This document shows, piece by piece, positions 7,226-14,484 of a stretch of 33,290 nucleotides of DNA. The stretch is from Marinifilum sp. Its GTDB lineage: Bacteria > UBA9089 > CG2-30-40-21. Position 1 is the stretch's first letter. Each line of letters begins with the position of its first letter. Location: assembly GCA_020717845.1 (NCBI GenBank), contig DYDG01000017.1:1-33290 (forward strand). Direction: 5' to 3'. The notes under the pieces are model-generated. The model saw nothing but the letters and a program-made list of their open reading frames with translations. It had not been told where the DNA came from and searched no databases. Both the position numbers and the translations under genes were made by a program.

Positions 7226-8424
7226 AGCACATCAACTACTAAAATCCGTCTCATGATACATTCAGCGATTCTGTCCTTGGAAAGTAGCGGTATCTTTTCT
7301 TGCCGGCCATGTTTGTCAATAATCGTAACCTCATTCTGGTCAGAGCCAAAGCCAATATCATCCCTGCTAATATCATTGGCAACAATAAAATCAAGGTTTT
7401 TTTCCCTCAATTTTTTGACAGCATTCTCGATCATATTCTGGCTTTCGGCTGCAAAACCAACTACTATCCCACTCCAGTTTTTAGAGGCAACTTCCATTAA
7501 GATATCAGGCGTCTGCTGCATTTGAAGAACTATTCTATCCGCACCCTTTTTCAACTTTTCACTGCTTACCTCTACAGGCATGTAGTCGCTTACAGCAGCC
7601 GCAGAGATGAAAATATCAGATAGCTCAAGGAATTCCATAACCCTATCCCTCATCTGGCAGGCAGAGGTAACACGATATATTTCAACACCAGGGGGTGTAT
7701 CAAGACAGGTTGGACCACTAATCAGGATAACCCTTGCTCCCATCCTTTTTGCTGCTATTGCCAGGCTATAGCCCATCTTGCCTGAAGAGGGGTTGCTGAT
7801 GTATCTAACCGGATCAATCATCTCCCGCGTAGGGCCGGCAGTAATCAATACGGTCTTTGTTTGATTCAGGCTGAAGGCTGAAGGCTGATCATCATTTAGA
7901 CTATTTTTCACTGCCCCAACAATCCTCTCAATAGAGGCTAACCGCCCATCCCCCTCTGTGCCACATGCCAGACAACCATATTCTGGGGTAATAAGCCGAA
8001 TCCCCCGTTGTTCCAATCTTTGAATATTTTCCTGAATGATAGGGTTATGCCACATATGGGTATTCATTGCCGGTGCAATCAATATCTGGCTTCCCATTGT
8101 CAGGGCAAGGGTGGTAAGAAAATCATCTGCAATCCCGCAGGCAATCTTTGAGATAATATTGGCTGTTGCTGGTGCAATCAATAGCAGGCTGCACCTATCA
8201 GACAGAGCTACATGCTCAACCTCAGATGGTGAATTTGCAGAAAAAAGCGAGGTAACGACCGGATTTTTGGATAATGTCTGAAAGGTAAGGGGCGAAATAA
8301 AAGAAACTGCACCCTCAGTCATTACGACATGAATATCATATCCCAGCTTCACCAATTGGCTGGTCAGCTCTGCTGCCTTATAGGCAGCAATACTTCCTGT
8401 TATACCAAGAGCGATTGTTTTCAT
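7222..8424 (-). CDS. coaBC: Phosphopantothenoylcysteine decarboxylase / phosphopantothenate-cysteine ligase
   Basis: Bifunctional coenzyme A biosynthesis enzyme, 400 residues, full length. The N-terminal flavin-dependent CoaC domain shows GITGSIAAYK (8-17), the catalytic His71 in EVEHVALSD, APAMNTHMW (117-125) and the Cys-loop CGTEGDGRL (154-162). The C-terminal CoaB domain shows ITAGPTREMIDPVRYI (194-209), NPSSGKMG (211-218), AAVSDY (276-281) and the KLKK lysines (290-293). The interdomain linker contains QPSAFSLN, encoded by a short repeat that also occurs between gatC and gatA. gmk ends 13 bp upstream. rpoZ, often found between gmk and coaBC, is missing. The last codons run into a REP-like element. 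Confidence 0.95.
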   Translation of the reverse strand: MKTIALGITGSIAAYKAAELTSQLVKLGYDIHVVMTEGAVSFISPLTFQTLSKNPVVTSLFSANSPSEVEHVALSDRCSLLLIAPATANIISKIACGIADDFLTTLALTMGSQILIAPAMNTHMWHNPIIQENIQRLEQRGIRLITPEYGCLACGTEGDGRLASIERIVGAVKNSLNDDQPSAFSLNQTKTVLITAGPTREMIDPVRYISNPSSGKMGYSLAIAAKRMGARVILISGPTCLDTPPGVEIYRVTSACQMRDRVMEFLELSDIFISAAAVSDYMPVEVSSEKLKKGADRIVLQMQQTPDILMEVASKNWSGIVVGFAAESQNMIENAVKKLREKNLDFIVANDISRDDIGFGSDQNEVTIIDKHGRQEKIPLLSKDRIAECIMRRILVVDVL

Positions 8425-8437
8425 ATCCTATCTTTTC

Positions 8438-9070
8438 CTATCTTTTTCTATCTTCCTGCAAGATATTAAATCTCTCTTTAATCTCCCGAGGCATTCTCTT
8501 TAATCGGCTCTTTTCAGCGATAATAATTGTTGACAGTCGTTCTATGCTGACATCTACATCCTCATTGATGATCCAGTAATCATAAAGAGAAATAGCTCGC
8601 AGCTCTTCTTCTGCGGCAAGCAATCTTTTTTCTATCTCTTCATGAGAATCTGTCATCCGTCCAAGCAGCCTTATTCTTAGATCTTCTATAAATGGAGGAA
8701 GGATAAATATCAAAACTGCATTATCAGGATAAAGCTCTTTGACAGCCTGTGCACCCTTGCTATCAATATCAAAGATAACATCTGCGCCAACAGAAAGCAT
8801 ATTCTCGACAAACTGTTTTGATGTGCCGTAATAATCACCATAAGTCTTTGTCCATTCTACAAAATCTCCTTTAGCTATAGAATCTTCAAACCTTTCTTTA
8901 GACACAAAGAAATAATCTATTCCATCTTTCTCATTATCCCTTTTAGGTCTAGTACATGTGGAGATAGAGAATTGAATCTCAGGAAATGCTTTAAGCAATT
9001 TCCGGGTTACCGTAGTTTTACCTGCCCCTGAAGGAGCAGAGATGACTATGAGCAAGCTGTTACTATCCAT
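8438..9070 (-). CDS. gmk: Guanylate kinase
   Basis: Phosphorylates GMP to GDP with ATP. The 210-residue product has the P-loop SAPSGAGKTT (11-20), the GMP-binding STCTRPKR and DGIDYFF, YGDYYGT, and DIDSKGAQAVK. Length is typical. ATG 9070 is preceded by GGGAGG. It follows yicC after 13 bp and precedes coaBC by 13 bp, the common yicC-gmk-coaBC arrangement. A tract of imperfect CTATCTTTTC repeats lies around its stop codon. Confidence 0.96.
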   Translation of the reverse strand: MDSNSLLIVISAPSGAGKTTVTRKLLKAFPEIQFSISTCTRPKRDNEKDGIDYFFVSKERFEDSIAKGDFVEWTKTYGDYYGTSKQFVENMLSVGADVIFDIDSKGAQAVKELYPDNAVLIFILPPFIEDLRIRLLGRMTDSHEEIEKRLLAAEEELRAISLYDYWIINEDVDVSIERLSTIIIAEKSRLKRMPREIKERFNILQEDRKR

Positions 9071-9083
9071 TAATATCCTCCCA

Positions 9084-9947
9084 TTATTCTACATTTTGTA
9101 TCTGTTCCCGTATTTTTTCCAGTTCATTTTTTATTTGCAAGACAGCCTTAACTATAGAAAGGTTATTGGCTTTTGAGCCAATGGTATTTATCTCCCGATT
9201 CAATTCCTGAATAAGAAAGTCCAGAGGTCTGCCTACAGGTTCAGGCTTATCAATAAGCTGTAAAAACTGCTCTATATGACTCTTGGTTCTGACAATCTCT
9301 TCAGTAATATCACACTTGTCAGCATAAATGGCTATCTCCTGTGCAAGTCGAGCCTCATCCATAATTTTTTCCTTGCCAATCAAGGATTTCAACCTTTTCT
9401 TAAGAGCCTCAGTATACTCCATTGGCACGGTTGGCGCCTTTTTTTCTACCTCAACCATATACTCTTTTATCAGGCCTATTCTTTCCAGCAGTTCTGCCTT
9501 AGTCTTTTGACCCTCTATCTCTCGCATAGACAAAACACCATTGATTGCTTCAAAGAGGCAGGACTCTAATCCTGTCCAGAGTGATTCCATGTCAATAGAC
9601 TCTTCCTGCCGCCAGATACTTTTATCAAAAGACATAAGACTGCTTAATGTCAGGTCATCCTTAAGTCCAATATTATTGCCAAGATCTTGCAAGGCTTTAA
9701 CCATTTCATTGGCTAAATTATGATTTAACCTGATACCACCTGTAGCCAATGTTCGGTCATAGTTCACCAGAGCATATAACTTGCCTCGATTAATCCTTGT
9801 TTTGACAAGCTCTCGTATCTTATTCTCCATTGGAAGAAGATAGCCAGGGGTCTTGACGCTTATCTCACAAAACTTATGGTTTACCGATTGAATCTCTACC
9901 GTAAATGGTCCATTTGTAGCTCTTCCATAACCAGTCATACTTTTCAT
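9084..9947 (-). CDS. yicC: YicC family endoribonuclease
   Basis: The 287-residue product starts MKSMTGYGRA, the family's hallmark N-terminus, and ends in the conserved DUF1732 region (RPLDFLIQELNREINTIGSK, then NELEKIREQIQNVE). Escherichia coli YicC is a metal-dependent endoribonuclease of the same length. Start ATG 9947 is supported by AAGGA eight bases upstream and by homology; upstream in-frame codons to 9998 are excluded. It lies between the carbonic anhydrase gene and gmk; the yicC-gmk pairing is widespread. Confidence 0.92.
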   Translation of the reverse strand: MKSMTGYGRATNGPFTVEIQSVNHKFCEISVKTPGYLLPMENKIRELVKTRINRGKLYALVNYDRTLATGGIRLNHNLANEMVKALQDLGNNIGLKDDLTLSSLMSFDKSIWRQEESIDMESLWTGLESCLFEAINGVLSMREIEGQKTKAELLERIGLIKEYMVEVEKKAPTVPMEYTEALKKRLKSLIGKEKIMDEARLAQEIAIYADKCDITEEIVRTKSHIEQFLQLIDKPEPVGRPLDFLIQELNREINTIGSKANNLSIVKAVLQIKNELEKIREQIQNVE

Positions 9948-9980
9948 TGTTTTGTTCCTTTCTTGTAAATAGTATCGAAC

Positions 9981-10001
9981 GCACCTAAAGGTGCTCACTA
10001 C
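9981..10001 (-). repeat. REP-like GTAG-hairpin between cam and yicC
   Basis: Minus strand: GTAG (10001-9998), linker TGA, stem GCACC, loop TTTA. It starts seven bases after the cam stop codon and belongs to the same family as 2354-2375. Confidence 0.7.
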
Positions 10002-10008
10002 AAAAACA

Positions 10009-10653
10009 TTAATACCCAGCAGCGAATTCCTTATTCACCTCAACAACCTCTTTTTTCAATTCGATAACGTCTTCAGTAATATTACCCAGGGTGCTTGCCA
10101 GATGCTGGGAATCAATTACTGTCCCTGATGGAACGCATTTATTATCAGGCAGTTTAACATTATTTGTCACCATGCTGTGATGAAGTATGGCACAATTCTT
10201 GCCCACAATTGCCTTAAACACGGTTGAGTTAAACCCAATAAAGCTACCATCTCCTACAGCACATGGCCCGTGGATAACTGCCCCATGGGCACAGCAAACA
10301 TCCTTGCCAATATATACCGCATACTTTTTTCCCTCAACCATGATATATTTATCCTTGAGTGCATGGATAATAACCCCATCTTGAATATTTGACCCGCTGC
10401 CAATATAGATAGGCACACCCTCATCTCCTCGGACAGATGCACCCGGGGCAATATAAACATTATCCCCAACATATACCTCCCCTATAACCGAGGAATTTGC
10501 AGAGACATAAGCTGTTTCTGCCACCTTTGGCACCTTAGCCCTTTTATTCCAGGAGGTAATGGGTCCTGGGAATATCTCAGCCCCTGCCTTACTTGCAAAA
10601 AGAGCACCAAGAGTACCCAGACAACCCAGAAAAAACCTTCTGTCAATCTTCAT
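10009..10653 (-). CDS. cam: Gamma-class carbonic anhydrase (Cam/CamH-like), exported
   Basis: Hydrates CO2 to bicarbonate; left-handed beta helix trimer. The 214-residue product has a twin-arginine-type signal (DRRFFLG at 4-10, hydrophobic stretch, AGA near 25) and a close match to Cam: ASVRGDEG (72-79, Arg75), SNIQDG (88-93, Asn89 and Gln91), metal ligands His97, His123 and His128 in HAL, AHGAVIH and HGP. The Glu that shuttles protons in Methanosarcina Cam (HALE) is Lys100 here, and the acidic loop that follows it in Cam is deleted (KDKYIMVEGKKYAVY), as in the CamH subclass. ATG 10653 is preceded by AGGAGG. First gene of an apparent cam-yicC-gmk-coaBC unit behind a consensus promoter. Confidence 0.9.
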   Translation of the reverse strand: MKIDRRFFLGCLGTLGALFASKAGAEIFPGPITSWNKRAKVPKVAETAYVSANSSVIGEVYVGDNVYIAPGASVRGDEGVPIYIGSGSNIQDGVIIHALKDKYIMVEGKKYAVYIGKDVCCAHGAVIHGPCAVGDGSFIGFNSTVFKAIVGKNCAILHHSMVTNNVKLPDNKCVPSGTVIDSQHLASTLGNITEDVIELKKEVVEVNKEFAAGY

Positions 10654-10714
10654 TTCTATCTCCTCCTACAGCATTTCGACTTTGCTCAATGACCACATTT
10701 GATTCTCTTGATAA

Positions 10715-10743
10715 ATTATATCAAAGTTAATCTTATTTGTCAA
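10715..10743 (-). promoter_or_regulatory. Consensus sigma70 promoter for cam-yicC-gmk-coaBC
   Basis: Minus strand: -35 TTGACA (10743-10738), 17-bp spacer, -10 TATAAT (10720-10715), a perfect match to consensus. It starts transcription about 55 bp before the cam start codon. Confidence 0.88.
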
Positions 10744-10810
10744 TCACTTTTGAAGCAAACTGCAGGGCAAACGCATTTTAAATTTAGTCACCCGCAAGTG
10801 TTGGATAACA

Positions 10811-10841
10811 AAGCAGCACAAGCATCCTGCTTGTGCTGCTT
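10811..10841. repeat. Perfect 13-bp hairpin in the divergent intergenic region
   Basis: AAGCAGCACAAGC (10811-10823) pairs with 10829-10841, 5-nt loop. No T tract on either strand. GCAG at its foot is a known variant of the REP tetranucleotide, so it may belong to the same repeat class. Apart from this and two promoters, 10654-11032 shows nothing else recognisable. Confidence 0.6.
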
Positions 10842-10944
10842 GAAACCCTTACCCATAGATGACTTTGTTGATTTACTACCTTTTAGTATCTTAGGCATAC
10901 AGCATGTGGTTATTTGGTGGATACTAAGTCCAGCCAAGTTTTCC

Positions 10945-10973
10945 TTGACATGAAATAGATTAAGTGATAAAAT
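10945..10973 (+). promoter_or_regulatory. Sigma70-type promoter for the envelope gene cluster
   Basis: -35 TTGACA (10945-10950), 17-bp spacer, -10 TAAAAT (10968-10973), 60 bp before the start codon at 11033. It likely drives the three plus-strand envelope genes. Confidence 0.82.
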
Positions 10974-11032
10974 ATGTATGTGTATATGATTCATAACATC
11001 CTTTGGGTGTTAATCTTTTTAGGAGCAAAAAT

Positions 11033-12541
11033 ATGCGAATTATTGGACAATTTATATGCAACCTCTCTATGATTATCCTGCCAGTATTATCGTATGCCCA
11101 AGATGTTGCTACAGATAATATTCTGCCAACCATTACCATCAATACCCCGCAAGAAAATGCTAAGGTCTTTCGCAAGGTTATTGTCAGCGGTATAGTTAGT
11201 GATAATATAGGCATTCATCGGTTGTTGGTTGATGATGAGGAGATAGGTATTTCCTCTGGAAAAAGTGCCTTGTTCTCTCATGAGATGCATCTGCCAAATG
11301 TTGGAGAGCATACGATTGTTGTTACAGCTTATGACCTGGCTGGTAATAAAGCAACACAGAAGGTAAGGGTTATCTCCAGAATAGAGGCACATGTGGCTGT
11401 AATTGATTTTGCAACAGAAAATGTCTCACAGATAGAAGCAGTATTTGCCAGTGATGTTGTCCGCAGAAGCATAGTTAATTCAAGGGTTTTTAAGGTAGTA
11501 GACAAGCAAAATATGGAGATGATCTTAAAAGAACATGCCTTTCAGCAAACTGGTTGCACTACAGAGGATTGTGCCATAAAGATGGGGCATATTCTTAATG
11601 CTCAGTATATGTTTGTCGGTAAGCTCAACTCTATAAATGAGATATACTATCTGTGGGTAAAGATGGTAGATGTGGAAACCGGAGAGATTGTCATGGATGA
11701 ATCAGAGGAGTGTCCTTCCCGCAAACCAAAGGACATGGAAAAGATAGCTGACCAGATAGTAGGCAGGATAATTGGAAAACTAATTGGCAATGAAAGACTT
11801 ACACAACAAAATAACCACTTGCCTTCTGTTTCTGAATCACACGAGTCATGTATAATGCAACTCTCTGGCAATAAGGCAGTTATAAATAAAGGAAGCTCTG
11901 ATAGGGTAAAGAAACGGGATCTATATACAATCTATGAGGATGGTAAGCTGATTGGATTATTGCAAATAGGTGAGGAGGTCTATTTGGAAAAGGCAGTTGG
12001 TGTGATTACCTGGAGGGCAAAGGGTAAAACAATAAAAACAGGGTCTCCAATTGTGTATCTTGGCAGGAAAAAGGTAGGTGGGATTGGAGTTATGTTTGGT
12101 GGGCATGATGATGTGTATGGAATGAATTTTTACTGGGATTATATAGACAGCAGGTCTAATCTGGGATTTCAATACGGGCTTGGCTGGTATGAGGATGATA
12201 GGTATGATGATACTTCTTATTCTTCTACAAGTATTGATATAGATTATTCATTGCCGTTTCTGATTAAATACCATATGGATCCTAATAAGAGCTTGCCTGT
12301 TTCAGTCTATATGGGATTTGGCTCCTCAAAAGCATCTTACGAATATCGTTATTATAGTAATTACGGCAACATATATGATAGGAATGAGGGTCGTGTGCCA
12401 GTGATTAATCTTGGGGTGGATTTCTTTACCAGAAGTACAGTCCATTTTACCATTGATTGGAAATACTTTATGGGAGAAGAGTTCCATGGATATGATACCG
12501 CTATGAAGATATTGTCTGGAGGTGTTTCTGTTAACTGGTAG
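11033..12541 (+). CDS. Envelope protein: Ig-like domain, CsgG-like domain and C-terminal barrel
   Basis: No named family recognised for the whole. The 502-residue product starts MRIIGQFICNLSMIILPVLS (signal peptide, cleavage near YAQ). Residues about 30-115 form an Ig-like fold (VSGIVSDNIGIHRLLVDD, TAYDLAGNKATQKVRV). Residues about 118-230 resemble the CsgG/TolB-like periplasmic domain (VAVIDFATENVS, QYMFVGKL, MVDVETGEIV). Residues about 275-340 resemble a FlgT C-terminal domain. Residues 347-502 are a small barrel rich in alternating aromatic residues, ending VSVNW, consistent with outer-membrane insertion. ATG 11033 has AGGAG eight bases upstream; an upstream TTG at 11003 is rejected. Two lipoprotein genes with related folds follow. 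Confidence 0.72.
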   Translation: MRIIGQFICNLSMIILPVLSYAQDVATDNILPTITINTPQENAKVFRKVIVSGIVSDNIGIHRLLVDDEEIGISSGKSALFSHEMHLPNVGEHTIVVTAYDLAGNKATQKVRVISRIEAHVAVIDFATENVSQIEAVFASDVVRRSIVNSRVFKVVDKQNMEMILKEHAFQQTGCTTEDCAIKMGHILNAQYMFVGKLNSINEIYYLWVKMVDVETGEIVMDESEECPSRKPKDMEKIADQIVGRIIGKLIGNERLTQQNNHLPSVSESHESCIMQLSGNKAVINKGSSDRVKKRDLYTIYEDGKLIGLLQIGEEVYLEKAVGVITWRAKGKTIKTGSPIVYLGRKKVGGIGVMFGGHDDVYGMNFYWDYIDSRSNLGFQYGLGWYEDDRYDDTSYSSTSIDIDYSLPFLIKYHMDPNKSLPVSVYMGFGSSKASYEYRYYSNYGNIYDRNEGRVPVINLGVDFFTRSTVHFTIDWKYFMGEEFHGYDTAMKILSGGVSVNW

Positions 12542-12600
12542 CAAATACACAAGGTTGATAGGCTATTAGCCTGAATTATATTAACAAGGAGGTGAGAAAA

Positions 12601-13047
12601 ATGAGGATTCTTGTGTTGTTTGGTTTGATGTTGGTTGCATTTGTATTGAACAGTTGTGCCCCAAAATCAGAGTTCATCAAAAATGGTGAAATCAATCGGA
12701 CAATTGGTTATGAGGCAGTGGGTGAAAATGATATTATGGCAACCGGGATTGGTGCGGCTGACCCAGCCATAGAGAATAAAACCCAGCGGCTGGCAATGTC
12801 AAGAAATGCAGCCATTGTGCAGGCACAGTATGAGATGCTTACTGTTATCAAGGGGGTAACCCTTACCGGCGGCATCACTGTAGCCAGGGCAATGGAAACA
12901 GATTCACTTCTGGCAAGCAAGATTAATGCTGAAATCAAGGGGGCAGAAATAGTTAAGGCAGAATGGACAGCTGATGACGGCTGTGTCGTTACCTTGAAGC
13001 TTCCGAAAAAAAGGTTGAAGGCCATGGGATTGAAGATGATTAATTGA
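12601..13047 (+). CDS. LPP20-type lipoprotein
   Basis: The 148-residue product starts MRILVLFGLMLVAFVLNSC, a lipoprotein signal with lipidated Cys19. The mature part has the LPP20 pattern: a Gly-rich GIGAADP, then QRLAMSRNAAIVQAQYEM (many such proteins have A-x-x-A-A-x-x-A-Q) and a C-terminal WTADDGCVVTLKL. The role in most bacteria is unknown; related proteins sit near outer-membrane or flagellar assembly factors. Start ATG 12601 with AGGAGGTGA upstream; an in-frame GTG at 12592 lies inside that ribosome-binding site and is rejected. Second gene of the cluster. Confidence 0.8.
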   Translation: MRILVLFGLMLVAFVLNSCAPKSEFIKNGEINRTIGYEAVGENDIMATGIGAADPAIENKTQRLAMSRNAAIVQAQYEMLTVIKGVTLTGGITVARAMETDSLLASKINAEIKGAEIVKAEWTADDGCVVTLKLPKKRLKAMGLKMIN

Positions 13048-13063
13048 GGGGTATTATTTACAA

Positions 13064-13083
13064 GGGCGAACAACTGTTCGCCC
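13064..13083. repeat. Palindromic hairpin between the two lipoprotein genes
   Basis: GGGCGAACA (13064-13072) and TGTTCGCCC (13075-13083) are perfect inverted repeats with two bases between; ACA and TGT extend them across one mismatch. No T tract. Probably another intergenic REP-like unit; GTAG itself is not preserved. Confidence 0.6.
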
Positions 13084-13111
13084 CTGTATCAGAACACGGA
13101 GGGAAGGAATA

Positions 13112-14209
13112 ATGAAATATTTACTTACTTGTTTGATGGTTTGTCTATTGTTTGGTTGTGTGGCAACCAGAGAGGCAATTATTAAATCAACTGCAGCAAC
13201 AGAGGTGGTAGAGGCTGAAGGGCAGTCACCGATTATCAAGGATGACTTGACTGGTGCCAGAAATGCAGCACTCTCTGATGCCCAACGAGCTGCATTAGGG
13301 CTTGTTGTTGGAGTCTACGTAACAGGTGAAACCCTGGTCTCTAAAGCAGTCCTGTTAGAAGAAAACATCCTCGGACAGACACAGGGATATATAGAGAAGT
13401 ATACTATCCTCAAGGAATATCGTGAGGGTGAGTTTTATAAGGTGTGGATCAAGGCAGCAGTCAGAAAAGAAGATTTAGCCAGAAAGATAAATGAAATGCA
13501 GCTGGAAGAAAAGCATCCGCCAATTGTAGCCTTCTGGATTGATGAGTATATAGAGGATAAAACAGCAGAGGTATCAATGATAGAGCTGCAGCTGAGCCAG
13601 CATCTTATCAATGCTGGCTTTCGTGTCAGCGACGATAAGCCAAAGAATACCTTTGCTTCCTGTGAAGATGTTGAAAAACAGGCTGAAAGGGTTAATGCAG
13701 ACATCCTTGTCCTGGGCAGGGCAGCAAGCCACTTTGTGACAGATAAGGATTTAGGCGGACTGATCTCTTATCGGGCAACCGTTTCCTTGAAAATAGTCAA
13801 AGCAAATACCAGAGAGGTAATGGCTGTCCTCAATGAGACCTCTGGCGGGGTGGATATAACCAGAGAGGCAGCCGCAAAGGCAGCACTGATTCGAGCTATT
13901 GAAAAGGTTGATCTTGATTTTGCCAAAAGGCTCTACGAAACATTGGAAAAGCAATCGGGCATTGCCCTAAAAATAACCGGGATAACTGACATCAGCCAGC
14001 TGAATCTGATTAACCGTTTAATACGTTCATTCATAGAGGTAAAAGACTCACGAGTAATGAATTACTCTGGAAACTCAGCTGTAATGGAGATTGCCTTAAA
14101 AAGGGGCAATGCCACAGATATTGCCCGCCGTCTGGAACAGATTAAAGAACAAAGAATCAAAGTCCTATCTGCTGGACAGTATGATATTGATGCAGTGGTG
14201 GAGAGATAA
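13112..14209 (+). CDS. FlgT-like lipoprotein with LPP20-type N-domain
   Basis: The 365-residue product starts MKYLLTCLMVCLLFGC with lipidated Cys16. Residues about 30-125 match the FlgT N-terminal/LPP20-type domain (GARNAALSDAQRAALGLVVG, then VYVTGETLV and YREGEFYKVWIKAAV). Residues about 137-265 look like a TolB/CsgG-like fold (IVAFWIDEYIED, NADILVLGRAASHF, VSLKIVKANTREVM). The C-terminal 90 residues form another alpha/beta module (LINRLIRSF, VMEIALKRGNATDI). In Vibrio FlgT helps assemble the flagellar H-ring; no flagellar gene is present here, so an envelope-assembly role is only inferred. ATG 13112 with GGAGGGAAGGA upstream. Last gene of the plus-strand cluster. Confidence 0.75.
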   Translation: MKYLLTCLMVCLLFGCVATREAIIKSTAATEVVEAEGQSPIIKDDLTGARNAALSDAQRAALGLVVGVYVTGETLVSKAVLLEENILGQTQGYIEKYTILKEYREGEFYKVWIKAAVRKEDLARKINEMQLEEKHPPIVAFWIDEYIEDKTAEVSMIELQLSQHLINAGFRVSDDKPKNTFASCEDVEKQAERVNADILVLGRAASHFVTDKDLGGLISYRATVSLKIVKANTREVMAVLNETSGGVDITREAAAKAALIRAIEKVDLDFAKRLYETLEKQSGIALKITGITDISQLNLINRLIRSFIEVKDSRVMNYSGNSAVMEIALKRGNATDIARRLEQIKEQRIKVLSAGQYDIDAVVER

Positions 14210-14211
14210 GG

Positions 14212-14262
14212 TTTCACGCAAAGCACACAAAAGTGGTTCTTCTTAGCGAGCTTTGTGTGAAA
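14212..14262. repeat. Imperfect inverted repeat after the FlgT-like gene
   Basis: TTTCACGCAAAGC (14212-14224) and GCTTTGTGTGAAA (14250-14262) pair with one mismatch. It starts two bases after the stop codon at 14209. No T tract. Confidence 0.55.
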
Positions 14263-14267
14263 TATCT

Positions 14268-14398
14268 GGTTCTTTAACGAATCATGTGGGTAACAGTTCA
14301 GCTAACCGCAGAGACGCAAAGACGCAGAGAATAAATCAGAGGACAGAGCATATTGGTAAACTTAAATTTGACTTACCCACATGATTCGTTAAGAAACC
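14268..14398. mobile_element. 131-bp MITE-like element
   Basis: Arms 14268-14293 and 14373-14398 are inverted repeats identical at 24 of 26 positions and include AACGAATCATGTGGGTAA. The interior has CGCAGAGACGCAAAGACGCAGAGA-like text and no ORF. No target duplication is obvious. Confidence 0.7.
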
Positions 14399-14484
14399 TA
14401 CATTTGTAGCTGCGCGAGGCTTGCCTTCGCTCAAAAGCGACCGCAAGGAGGCAGCACCTCTGGCAGGTCGCAGCTACAAATGTA
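14399..14484. repeat. Paired REP-like element with 18-bp loop insertion
   Basis: Perfect 16-bp inverted ends TACATTTGTAGCTGCG (14399-14414 and 14469-14484). The left half is a plus-strand GTAG-hairpin (14406-14430). The right half is a minus-strand one (14477-14437) with stem GCGACC, the same stem as 17113-17135, but with a 23-nt loop instead of five. The extra 18 nt correspond to the repeat unit AGGCAGCACCTCTGGCAG (14449-14466). The right arm supplies the stop codon of the YfhO gene. Confidence 0.75.

Noticed and set aside
10811-10841. Intrinsic terminator between cam and the envelope cluster
   Set aside because: A strong stem but no T tract on either strand, and the flanking genes are divergent, so no transcript needs ending there.
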